Source: Gordonibacter sp. An230 (GTDB lineage: Bacteria; Actinomycetota; Coriobacteriia; Coriobacteriales; Eggerthellaceae). From it: a DNA stretch of 64,000 bases. The notes below the pieces were generated by a model that was given only the letters and a program-made list of their open reading frames with translations, made no database searches and had not been told where the DNA came from. The position numbers and the translations under genes were made by a program. The number at the start of each line of letters is the position of its first letter. Position 1 is the first letter of the stretch. Positions 8,990 to 16,926 of this stretch are shown here, one piece after another. The DNA is taken from assembly GCF_002159915.1 (NCBI RefSeq), contig NZ_NFJP01000002.1:1-64000 (forward strand). The letters are read 5' to 3'.

Positions 8990-9560
8990 GCGAACCAGAA
9001 GGGCGCAAGGATGCGGAGCGGGCACGAGGCGAACGGAGGGGGCGAGCACGAGGCGGGCACGGAACGGGCATGGGGCGAACGTGCTTGGACGGCCCTGCGC
9101 AATTGTCGGCAGGCTTGGGGGACGAGCACGAGGCGGGCATGGGGTAAACGGGGACGGACGCGAGTGGGGAATGGGGCGGACGCGGAGCGGGAATGAGGCG
9201 AACGAGGAATGGACGCGAAGTGGGCACGGGGCGGGCGAACGCCCGAAGCGCATCGGCTGCCTGGATTTCCCCAGCGGCGAGCGAATGTTTCACATGAAAC
9301 ATTTGTTCTTGCCGACCGTTCGACTTGCTGACGTCGACGAGCGTTCCAGACGAGGGGGCAAACGACGGTTTCTGACAACGGGTCCGCAAGCTGCCCTGCA
9401 AACGAAGAGCATCAAACACCCCTGTCGCGGGGCGCGAGGCGCCGAAAACCCATCTCCGTATTCGAAGCGCACATTCGCGCATCGCCCTTTAACAGCGCAG
9501 TGTCGGCATCGCGCCGCTCCGACAAAGCCGACAATCCGCACAGCGAGCTCGCCGTGCCCG
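8990..9560. repeat. Intergenic region with purine-rich degenerate tandem repeats
   Basis: Roughly 9000-9250 is built from imperfect, G/A-rich units on the plus strand that share blocks such as gcgggcayg, gacgagcacgaggcgggca (seen twice) and ggcgaacg. The spacing is irregular. Open frames cross it on both strands but none resembles a protein family. The remainder, 9250-9560, holds the parS-like site at 9286-9301 and no gene. Origin is unclear: it could be slippage-generated sequence or a protein-binding or structural region. Confidence 0.45.
9286..9301. other. parS-like ParB-binding site
   Basis: The 16-mer TGTTTCACATGAAACA differs from the bacterial parS consensus TGTTTCACGTGAAACA by one base at the centre; both 7-base arms are intact. 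It is intergenic. Chromosomal parS sites cluster near the replication origin; the dnaX-ybaB-recR block about 12 kb away is often origin-proximal too, but this is only suggestive. Confidence 0.5.
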
Positions 9561-10904
9561 CTACCTCCGCTCGCCCGAAAGCGTCTGCTCGACGATGCTC
9601 TCCATCATGTCGGCGGTGAGCATGCCCGAGACGTAGCCGAACACGTTGCCGTCCTTGTCGATCATGAACGTGGTGGGAAACGACATGATGCCGTATGCGC
9701 CGAAGAGCTGGGTCGAGGTGTCCATGAGCACGGGATAGGTGATGCCCTGCTCGTCGATGAACGCCTTCACCTCGTCCACGCTCACATCGCTGTTCTGCGG
9801 ATGCTCGGGCGTCTTGGGATTGGCCACGCCCAGCACCACGAGATCGCCCTCGTTCTTGCCGCGATCATTGTACAGCGCCTCGATGTCGGGAATCTCGCGC
9901 TGACACGGTCCGCACCAGGTGGCCCAGAAGTTGAGGAAGACCGTCTTGCCCCTGTAGTCGGACAGCTTGTGCTCCACGCCGTTTTGGTCGACCAACGTGA
10001 GGTCGGCGAGCGGAGCCGGCGTCGCGTCAGAATCGGGTTCGCCGGAAGAACCCGATTCGGCATCGGAAGATGCGGCCTCCTGGCCCTCATCGGCTTTCGC
10101 GGCCCCGCCATCCGCGGCCTCGCCGCCCCCGGCGCCCGCGCCCGCCGGCTGCTCCTGCGCAGCCGGCGCCGCGCCGAACGACGACAGGTAGCTCGTCACG
10201 CCGTTCATCCATCCCGTCACGGTCATGAGCCCCATGACGATGAGCAGCGCGCCGCCCACCTTCACCGTGTACTTCACCACGTTGCCGTGCGTGCGGAAGA
10301 ACCGCAGGACCTCACCTGTGAACAACCCCACCGCCAGAAACGGCAGCACGAACCCGAGCGTGTACACGCCCACGAGCGCGTACCCCGCCCAAGCAGAGGC
10401 GCTCGACGACGCCATGAGCAGCACGCTCGCCAGCACCGGCCCCACGCACGGCGTCCACGCGAAGCTGAACGTGAAGCCGAGCACCAGCGCCACGAGCGGG
10501 TTCATCGCGAAGCGGTCGAGCCGGAACGGCAGCCGCCGCTCGGTCTCCACCGCGCGCGCCTTGCCGAACGCCCCCAGCATGTACAGGCCAAACAGCACCA
10601 TGATGACGCCCGCCACCACCGAGAACGCGCGCTGGTTGCCCGTGAAGAACTGGCCGAGCGTCGTGAAGCCAAAGCCCAGCAAGAAGAACGCGAAGCTCAC
10701 GCCGACGACGAAGAACGCGGTGTTCACGAGCACCTTCGCGCGCGGATACTCGATGGTGCCGTCATCGCGCACCTTCGCCGTGCCGCCGGCGAGATAACCC
10801 ACGTACAGCGGTATGAGCGGGAGCACGCACGGCGAGAAGAAGCTCAAAAGCCCCTGCGCGAACACCGTGAGAGCAGAAACGCTCGTCTCGAGGGAAAAAC
10901 CCAT
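9561..10904 (-). CDS. CcdA-TlpA fusion: cytochrome c biogenesis/thiol reductant transporter with thioredoxin domain
   Basis: Residues 1-240 form a CcdA-type membrane domain with about six helices and the paired Cys in FSPCVLPLIP and WTPCVGPVL. A low-complexity Ala/Gly/Glu linker of about 60 residues follows, then a TlpA/ResA-like thioredoxin domain with the active site WATWCGPC and the cis-Pro in SFPTTF. The protein would carry reducing equivalents across the membrane and use its own extracytoplasmic thioredoxin domain for heme-apocytochrome or disulfide reduction. The many c-type hemes encoded in this window are plausible clients. It ends the mobBA-ferredoxin-ccdA run with a 40-base gap and an AAGGAGAT ribosome site. 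Confidence 0.9.
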   Translation of the reverse strand: MGFSLETSVSALTVFAQGLLSFFSPCVLPLIPLYVGYLAGGTAKVRDDGTIEYPRAKVLVNTAFFVVGVSFAFFLLGFGFTTLGQFFTGNQRAFSVVAGVIMVLFGLYMLGAFGKARAVETERRLPFRLDRFAMNPLVALVLGFTFSFAWTPCVGPVLASVLLMASSSASAWAGYALVGVYTLGFVLPFLAVGLFTGEVLRFFRTHGNVVKYTVKVGGALLIVMGLMTVTGWMNGVTSYLSSFGAAPAAQEQPAGAGAGGGEAADGGAAKADEGQEAASSDAESGSSGEPDSDATPAPLADLTLVDQNGVEHKLSDYRGKTVFLNFWATWCGPCQREIPDIEALYNDRGKNEGDLVVLGVANPKTPEHPQNSDVSVDEVKAFIDEQGITYPVLMDTSTQLFGAYGIMSFPTTFMIDKDGNVFGYVSGMLTADMMESIVEQTLSGERR

Positions 10905-10944
10905 GCGATCTCCTTATCCGTTGTCGAGCGTCGAGCCACCGCAC

Positions 10945-12093
10945 CTACCGCTTGAGGCTCGATAGAATGCCGGCGCGCTTCGGGGGGTCGGGCAAGCGGA
11001 TGAGCCGCGGCTCGAAATCGAACAGCTCCTCGGTGCTCACCGTCGAGTCCACCTCGAGGCAGTCTTTGAGGCATGCGTCCGCGCACAGGTTGCACTGCAC
11101 GCAGTCAGCTGTCGAAAACTCCAGGTAGCTGCCCACGCCGTCTTCAGGCGCGACCTCGCTTTTCCTCAGGGCGCCCGTCGGGCAGAACACCGTGCACATG
11201 CCGCACGCCGAGCAGCGCTCGGCATCGATGCGCACGCTGCCGAACAGGCGCGTGTCGATCTCGGGCACCACAGAGGGGCCCAGCGCGTCCATCGCATCGA
11301 GCACGCGCATGCGCCTCTGAGGGTTGAACTGGGGAAGGGTCCCCGCATCCGACATGCGCAGCCGATCGCGCAGCGTCGGAGCCCCGGCGCCTTCGTTTTT
11401 GAACATCATCACCTCGGCCGCCGTACCTGCCGCGTTCTTGGCACGCGAGCGCGCGCTCGCGAAGAACCCGCGGCGCGATTCGCCCAGAAGCGTGCGCCGA
11501 TCCTCCAACAGCACGTTCTCGGGGAACGTCGACGCGCGCCTTACGCGGACATCCGAACCCTGCGCCGCGATGAGGTCGTTGGCCGAGGCCACCACCGCAT
11601 CGATGCCGGAGACGTTCGCACGGAACTTGCACGTGGCGCACGTGCCGTCCACCAGCACGATGTCGCGCACGTCGCGCGCGGCCAAACCCAGAAGCACGCT
11701 CTCCTCCATGCGCGCAAGGCACGGCACCTCGGCGTACTTCGTCGGATCGCCCACGTGCTTCGACGCGATGCGCGCGCACGCGAACACAGCCGTGCCGCCG
11801 GCAGCCGCCACGCCGGCAGCCACCGCAGACGCCAAGTCGTCGTCGAGCGGCTGCAGGGGGATGAGCGCTTCGGTGGGACACGCCGTGGTGCAGGCTCCGC
11901 AGGCCACGCACGCCTCGGCGTCGAGGGAAAGCACGTTGTCGGCGGCGAACACCGCGCCCGTCGGGCACGCCTCCGAGCACTTCGCGCACGATGCATGGCG
12001 GTTGCGCACCACGACGCAGCGGTCGGACGCAAGGTACACCGCCTTCGTCTCAAGCGCTTCGGCCACCTCCACGATGTCGATGAGATTCGGCAT
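10945..12093 (-). CDS. 4Fe-4S dicluster-type ferredoxin protein
   Basis: This 382-residue cytoplasmic protein has two ferredoxin pairs, one near the N-terminus (CAKCSEACP and CVACGACTTACP) and one near the C-terminus (CSACGMCTVFCP and CVQCNLCADAC). A middle domain of about 200 residues contains further Cys (CARI, CLARM, CATCK) reminiscent of heterodisulfide-reductase/hydrogenase iron-sulfur subunits. Similar proteins often accompany molybdoenzyme maturation loci, which agrees with the mobBA fusion directly upstream (12-base gap). The specific electron partner cannot be named. Confidence 0.75.
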   Translation of the reverse strand: MPNLIDIVEVAEALETKAVYLASDRCVVVRNRHASCAKCSEACPTGAVFAADNVLSLDAEACVACGACTTACPTEALIPLQPLDDDLASAVAAGVAAAGGTAVFACARIASKHVGDPTKYAEVPCLARMEESVLLGLAARDVRDIVLVDGTCATCKFRANVSGIDAVVASANDLIAAQGSDVRVRRASTFPENVLLEDRRTLLGESRRGFFASARSRAKNAAGTAAEVMMFKNEGAGAPTLRDRLRMSDAGTLPQFNPQRRMRVLDAMDALGPSVVPEIDTRLFGSVRIDAERCSACGMCTVFCPTGALRKSEVAPEDGVGSYLEFSTADCVQCNLCADACLKDCLEVDSTVSTEELFDFEPRLIRLPDPPKRAGILSSLKR

Positions 12094-12105
12094 CCAAGAA
12101 CCTCC

Positions 12106-13452
12106 TCACTTCTCGAGGAACGACTCCTCGAGGGCATGCAGCTCCTCGGGCGTGTTGGCGTTGATGAAGCATCCCCCCATGGGCTCGGCCTCCAGCACGC
12201 GATCCTGCGTGAACTCGAGCACATCCACCTCGCCGAAAAACGACTGGGCGCGCTTCTCGCCCCGATCGACGGCCGCGCGCACGGCAGGCAGGCAGCTAGC
12301 TCGACGGTAGAGCGCATGGAAGGGCTCGAAGCCGTGCTTGTTCACCGGGACCACCACGTCGGCGCCGGATTCGTTCATGGCCAGCGCTTCGGCCACCACC
12401 AGCGACGCGGACGCGAACACCATGTCGCAAGCCACGACGGCCACGAAGGGATTGCGCGCGGACTCGAGCGCGGTGCACAACCCCGGCAGCGCCCCCCGCA
12501 CGTCGTACACGTCGCGCACAAGCTGGATGCGAAGTTGCGGGAACTCCGCATGGAGAAACGCCAGGTTCTCGGGTTCGTTCGTGGTGATGACCAGATCGTC
12601 CGCCGCAGGAGCCAAGCGCTCGACGATCCGGCAGATGAGGGGTCGGCCCGCGAACGGCACCGTCGCCTTGCTCCGACCCATGCGGCGGCTCTCGCCGCCG
12701 GCCTGGATGACCACCGTCACGCGCGGGCGCACATAATGTTCCTCGACGAAGCCCGCAAGGCCCGCTACGTCGTCGAAGCCGAAGGCCGGCACGCCGTAAA
12801 TCGCCGCCGCCTCGAGCGCCACGTCGATGTCGGTGACCACGGCCACCGTGTTCGCGGTGGGCAGCTTGTTGGAGATGTCGGCGTGGTCGGGGTGCTGGGT
12901 TTTGAAATGCTCGCCCGACGCACGGCCAGCCGCTTCGCGCGAATCGACCTCGGCGCGCCGCAGCGCCTCGCGCGCCTCGTCGTCGGCGTGCGGCACCGCT
13001 CCACGCGTGAACTGCGTGAAGTCCGTACCGAGCGGCCAGCCGCACCGCGCGCCCTCGGCGAACACCTCGGCCACCCTCGCATCGGCCTCGTTTCCCGCGC
13101 GCATGATCTCGACGGTGGGCAGCCCGCTTTTTCGATAGCCCTCGACCACCACGATGTCGTGTCCCGGCATGCCACGCACGATGTCGGCGCACTCCAGCTC
13201 GCCCTCCACCGTCTTGACGCACGCCATCTGCCCCGGCGCCGCGATCACCGTCTCGCTCGCCCCCGCCGCCCGATGACGGTACGAGTCCTTGCCGGGGATG
13301 TCGATGTCGAATCCCACGTGGCTGTGGTGCTTCACGCTGCCCACGTCGTGCCCGCGACGCACGAGCTCCGCGATGAGCCGCTCGATGAGCGTCGTCTTGC
13401 CTGAGTTGTGCCGACCCACGATGGACAGGGCCGGACTGGGAATGTTGATCAT
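12106..13452 (-). CDS. MobB-MobA fusion, molybdopterin-guanine dinucleotide biosynthesis
   Basis: Residues 1-235 are MobB-like, with a P-loop GRHNSGKTTL, a conserved KHHSH motif and the typical C-terminal segment GVPAFGFDDVAGL. From about residue 240 a MobA nucleotidyltransferase domain starts with QAGGESRRMGRSK and includes VVACDMVF. MobA adds GMP to molybdopterin; MobB is a GTP-binding helper. The fused form (448 residues) would supply cofactor to DMSO-reductase-family enzymes. The ATG at 13452 is preceded by a GAGGTG site; a TATACT box lies at about 13481-13486 on the minus strand. It heads a three-gene operon. Confidence 0.9.
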   Translation of the reverse strand: MINIPSPALSIVGRHNSGKTTLIERLIAELVRRGHDVGSVKHHSHVGFDIDIPGKDSYRHRAAGASETVIAAPGQMACVKTVEGELECADIVRGMPGHDIVVVEGYRKSGLPTVEIMRAGNEADARVAEVFAEGARCGWPLGTDFTQFTRGAVPHADDEAREALRRAEVDSREAAGRASGEHFKTQHPDHADISNKLPTANTVAVVTDIDVALEAAAIYGVPAFGFDDVAGLAGFVEEHYVRPRVTVVIQAGGESRRMGRSKATVPFAGRPLICRIVERLAPAADDLVITTNEPENLAFLHAEFPQLRIQLVRDVYDVRGALPGLCTALESARNPFVAVVACDMVFASASLVVAEALAMNESGADVVVPVNKHGFEPFHALYRRASCLPAVRAAVDRGEKRAQSFFGEVDVLEFTQDRVLEAEPMGGCFINANTPEELHALEESFLEK

Positions 13453-13733
13453 GCGCACCTCGCCCTCGTCTGTTCGGCGCCCAGTATAGCAGAAGCCGCC
13501 TCGCCGCTCGCTGCGGCAAGACGACGGAACGACGAGGCGGCAAGCGCAACGCACGCAAACACACCGAGAAGGACGGAAGGGGCGAAGAGCGAAGGCGTAA
13601 GCCACGCCCCCGCGCCACCGTCGCACAGCCCACTGGTCCGCCCCCGCCTCCCTTGCGTCACCGCACCTCCCCGTGGGCCGGTGCGAGCCGCGAGCCGCCC
13701 CAGCAGCCCCGTACAGCTCACCGAAAAAAGATG

Positions 13734-13763
13734 TTGATATTTCATGGAGGGCGATGCTATACT
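13734..13763 (+). promoter_or_regulatory. Sigma70-type promoter for a short transcript
   Basis: TTGATA (13734-13739) and TATACT (13758-13763) are separated by 18 bases. No protein-coding gene follows on this strand; a structured sequence with an intrinsic terminator does, about 100 bases later. Confidence 0.6.
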
Positions 13764-13769
13764 GTGTCT

Positions 13770-13870
13770 CGCTTTACACAAGCTTGACCCTTTCGTGAAG
13801 AAAAGGGTTCTGTTTTTTGGAGGGGGCAGGACCCTTCTTCTTGCTCACGGGACGGCAACGTCCCGTTTTT
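13770..13870 (+). ncRNA. Candidate small RNA or orphan attenuator leader
   Basis: Between the promoter at 13734-13763 and an intrinsic terminator the plus strand can fold in two exclusive ways. Hairpin 1 pairs ACCCTTT (13787-13793) with AAAGGGT (13802-13808) and is followed by a T-rich stretch. Hairpin 2 pairs AAGGGTTCTG (13803-13812) with CAGGACCCTT (13827-13836) and would disrupt hairpin 1. The terminator stem follows. No known riboswitch or RNA family was recognised. The next plus-strand gene is over 3 kb away, so a free sRNA of about 100 nt is likelier than a working leader. Confidence 0.45.
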
Positions 13871-14616
13871 CGTCTCCGGGCGAAATTCCGAACGAAGCGG
13901 ATGCGCGGTCGTAGACGGGCACGGCACGCCAAAGATCGCGAAAAGGGGCGTGCGGCCGCAAAACCCAACCGAACGCCCAAGAACGCCTCCGAAAAGGTTG
14001 CCACCCTGGCAGCCGACGCTCCGCTTGCCACGCTGCGAGATCGAGCGCATCGTCAAGAAACGCCCGATCCGCCTCCACAACTCCCACGACGATGTCAGCG
14101 AGCACGCGGTAGAACCCCGTCTGCACGATGCGGCGCACGTTGGCGGCGAACGCGGGCACCCAGTTCAGCACGTGCTCGTCGAGAAACGCCCGGCGAGCCT
14201 CCAGCATCTGAGCGCGCACGTCCTCGTCCCCCGCCTCGAGCGCATCGACCGCCCGATCCCCCAGAAGCTGCATGAACTCCAGCTCGAACGCCAAATGGCC
14301 CTCGGGCTCGCACACCTCGTCCGTCGAGAAACGCAGCACCCGCTTCGACGAGCGACCACGCCCCCTTCGCGGGGTCGGCCACCACGAAATTGCCGTCGTC
14401 GTCCAAGGGCGGCTCGCAGCCCTCGTCCTGGCAGGCCGTCTGCAGCGCCGCGCGCTCTTCCTCGCTCGGCTCGTACGCAAGCGCGCCGTACCGCTCGAGC
14501 GGCGCGCGCAGCTCCACCGGGCCGTACACCAACCGGTTGCTGCGAAGCACCTCCCCCATCAACTCGTCGAGCCCGGAGGCAGTGCGCGGAACCCGGCACG
14601 CCTCCATCGTCCCCAT
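13845..14616 (-). pseudogene. Frameshifted TorD/DmsD-family chaperone relic
   Basis: TorD-family similarity is split between two frames. The upstream part runs to about 14345 and ends in DPAKGAWSLVE. The downstream part resumes as VLRFSTDEVCEPEGHLAFELEFM and continues through RRAFLDEHVLNWVPAF and TGFYRVLADI, the family's conserved C-terminal half. The frame change falls between about 14340 and 14360. Intact TorD proteins guide folding and cofactor insertion of exported molybdoenzymes. The relic follows directly on a molybdoenzyme fragment, so an old enzyme-chaperone operon has decayed. The 3' end overlaps the plus-strand terminator. Confidence 0.7.
13847..13870 (+). terminator. Intrinsic terminator with GNRA tetraloop
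   Basis: An 8-bp stem (13847-13854 with 13859-13866) closes a GCAA loop and runs into five T. It is a good factor-independent terminator for the plus strand only. Confidence 0.7.
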
Positions 14617-14924
14617 CAGCACCTTCTGGTTGCCTGGAGCGGCCTTGAACGCCTCCTCCAAGTGCCTTTCACGCTCAAGTACTTGTTGCAGCTGGGATTG
14701 TACAGCGCCTAGATGCCCGACAACCCCTTCGCGCACAGGCCGCCGCGACTGATGGGGCTTTCCGGGTTGCCCTCCAGCCGGACGACGCGCCCGTTGCGAC
14801 TGTGGCCTTCACGAACCCCCGCCTCGACACGTTGAGCGCACTCATACACATCGCCTTCCTCTCGTCTCCTCGTGACCCCTCGCGCCAACGCGCTTGCAGC
14901 GAGCATGTCGCAAGGGGCCTTCAC
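14617..14924 (-). pseudogene. Molybdopterin oxidoreductase fragment with nonsense codon
   Basis: The minus strand encodes NGRVVRLEGNPESPISRGG then LCAKGLSGI, the hallmark of the iron-sulfur/molybdopterin N-terminal domain of DMSO-reductase-family enzymes. The next codon is TAG where the family has Gln, and the frame then continues as ALYNPSCNKY, again family-typical. After about 20 more codons similarity ends and the TorD relic begins. More than 90 percent of the enzyme is thus missing and the rest carries a stop. The upstream Cys motif region is also degraded. Confidence 0.7.
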
Positions 14925-15047
14925 GAGAGGGATTGTGCGCGATGCGAGGCGACCCGGCCATCGCCTGAGAGGCGTGAGCCTCGAAGATTCGTGCGTAAGC
15001 TTGAGCAGAGCGCCTCTTCGCCCCGGCCGTCGCCGAAACCCTCCCCG

Positions 15048-16494
15048 TCAGCGGTCAAGGTGCTCGGTGGCGACGGAGAGCTCCTGACGGGTGGGCACCC
15101 CCGTTTTGGCGTAAATGCTGCGGATATGGGCTTTGGCGATGTTGTCCGAGATCACAAGCGCTTCGCTGATCGACTTCGCATCGTGTCCGCGCAGCATGAG
15201 GTCGAACGCCTCGCATTCCCGGGAGGTGAGGTTATGGTCGGCGGCGAACTCCTCGGAGGAAAGGCATCGCTGACCGCTCCCTCCGGGCACGCGGGAAGAG
15301 CGCGGCTCTTCGCCCGCATCGGCAGGCATCCCCCCCCTTCGGACGAAGGGTTGGAAAGGCCGCCTCGCCCAACACGACAGCTCGGCAAGGCCAGTATCTC
15401 CCCGGAAAGCCAGCTCACGTTCGTGATCGTGCGCACATCGCTCTCGCGAAAGATGAGCATGGACACGGCCACGAGAAGAAACGCCAGAACCAAGCCGATC
15501 ACGAACGACCGCGAGCCCTCCAATCCGAACGAGGGATAGCGCTGCCCACCACGAGCCCCATCAGAGAACCCAAGGCGAAGACGGAGCGGCCCCACCCGAA
15601 CACCTGAACCGAGCTCCAGTAGTCGCTGCGCGCCAAATGCGTCAGCAGGCACCACGCGAACAGCGAGAACAGGCTTTACACGAGCATGAACGGATAGTAC
15701 GCCACGCCGAAATCGAACGACTTGGGCAGGTTGCTCACCAACACCAAAGGCGAAGCTAGCGAGGATGACGAGGGATGCCCCCATCGCGCCGCCCGCAAAC
15801 GAGGCCTCGGCATCCTGCAAGGCGAACGCCCCCTTCGACAAGTTGGCCATGAAGGTGAGCAGGAACGCCACCGCAAGAAAACGGACGAACGCCGACGCGG
15901 CCGCCTTGCGAATCGAAGGATCGAGGTCGATCCTTTGGCGGCACGGGCGCTTGCGAAGGCTCTCGGCGTCGTCGAAGTCGAACGGCGTCATAAGCGAGGT
16001 GGCCAACGGCAGCAACGCTGCCACCGACAGCACTATGGTGGGAACGGTTCCCACAACGAAGAAGAAACGAGCCCGGATACCACTTCGGAAAGCGCCGTGT
16101 TCGTCACGGTGACCGCCGGACGAGAGGACACGTATATTTGGCTGGCGCGGACGGTGATGAAGGCGGTGCCGATGCCGGTGAGAAGCGCTCCCGCCACGAA
16201 CAGCACGTCCCCTCCTCCGGAAAACGCGAACGCGCCAACGTACTCCATCAGCATGCCCGGGGACGAGACGGCATCTGCAGCGCACATGACCCTTTTGCGC
16301 GAGAGAAGATCGGAGGTCCTTTCATGGAAAAGCGCCAGGAGCACGGCGACCGCCGCAAAAGCGACGGTCGACCATGCATACATGGTGAAGGAGCGGTACG
16401 CGGCTTGTCCCTGGGCGAGGTGCCCCCAAATCGGCGTCGTGTACACCACGAAGATCCACGAACGCCAGTAACTCGCCGCCGGCCACGCTCTCAT
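15048..16494 (-). pseudogene. Membrane LuxR-family regulator, multiply frameshifted
   Basis: Pieces of one gene can be followed across frames. The start MRAWPAASYW (ATG at 16494, good AGGGGGAG-like ribosome site) leads into predicted membrane helices, which continue after a shift near 16040-16090. A further shift near 15735, an in-frame TAA near 15676 and another shift near 15540 follow. The last piece has a LuxR HTH (LTSRECEAFDLMLRG, then SDNIAKAHIRSIYAKTGV). The HTH frame is joined through a run of eight G at 15330-15337. Divergent to the Tat flavoprotein gene at 16927, which an intact copy probably regulated. Confidence 0.75.
15330..15337 (-). repeat. Poly-G tract (eight) between membrane and HTH parts of the luxR relic
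   Basis: Eight C on the plus strand (G on the coding strand). Upstream the membrane-domain frame reads NPSSE; nine G instead of eight would continue it directly into the HTH frame (MPADAGEEP). Other lesions elsewhere in the gene mean a length change here alone would not restore it. Confidence 0.6.
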
Positions 16495-16822
16495 ATGCTC
16501 CCCCTTGACCTCGCGACGACGGATGCGCATCCCGCAGCAAGCCCGCCTCGCTGCCGACGCCTCGCATTGCATCCCGCTCCATAGGAAATGGCGAAAGGAG
16601 TCGCAGGAGAATTAAACTCGCCTCGGCAGGGAGTAAACTCACCTCTCCGCTCGGGCAGTCCCCCAAAGCAGTCGGTCAGTAGCCCTTCAGCATCGAGGCG
16701 CGAAAACCTACCGCGCCTTGGAGTGCCTTCTTGCCCTCATCTCATGCAGACAGCCTTGCCGAAGCTCCGCGCCTTGCGACCGCAATTCTTCCTATCATCT
16801 GAGCTTTCCCAAAATTCACACC

Positions 16823-16874
16823 GGCAATCACATCGCTGGTGTGATTGCCATCCAACCCTTCGCGCCCCTATAGT
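16823..16874 (+). promoter_or_regulatory. Promoter with perfect 10-bp inverted repeat over the -35
   Basis: TTGCCA (16845-16850) and TATAGT (16869-16874), 18 bases apart, form a plausible promoter about 50 bases before the flavoprotein start. The inverted repeat GGCAATCACA-N7-TGTGATTGCC (16823-16849) ends inside the -35 box. This position suits an activator or repressor dimer, possibly a membrane LuxR protein of the neighbourhood. Confidence 0.6.
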
Positions 16875-16926
16875 CCCCATCGGCCCGCCCAGAAGCGGGA
16901 AAGCGCAACCCCAGGAGGAGGAACCC

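Noticed and set aside
8988-10955. 655-codon open frame on the plus strand across the repeat block and the ccdA-tlpA gene
   Set aside because: Its downstream two thirds is exactly antisense to the CcdA-TlpA gene, whose protein motifs are unmistakable. The frame is Arg/His-rich shadow sequence without a family match.
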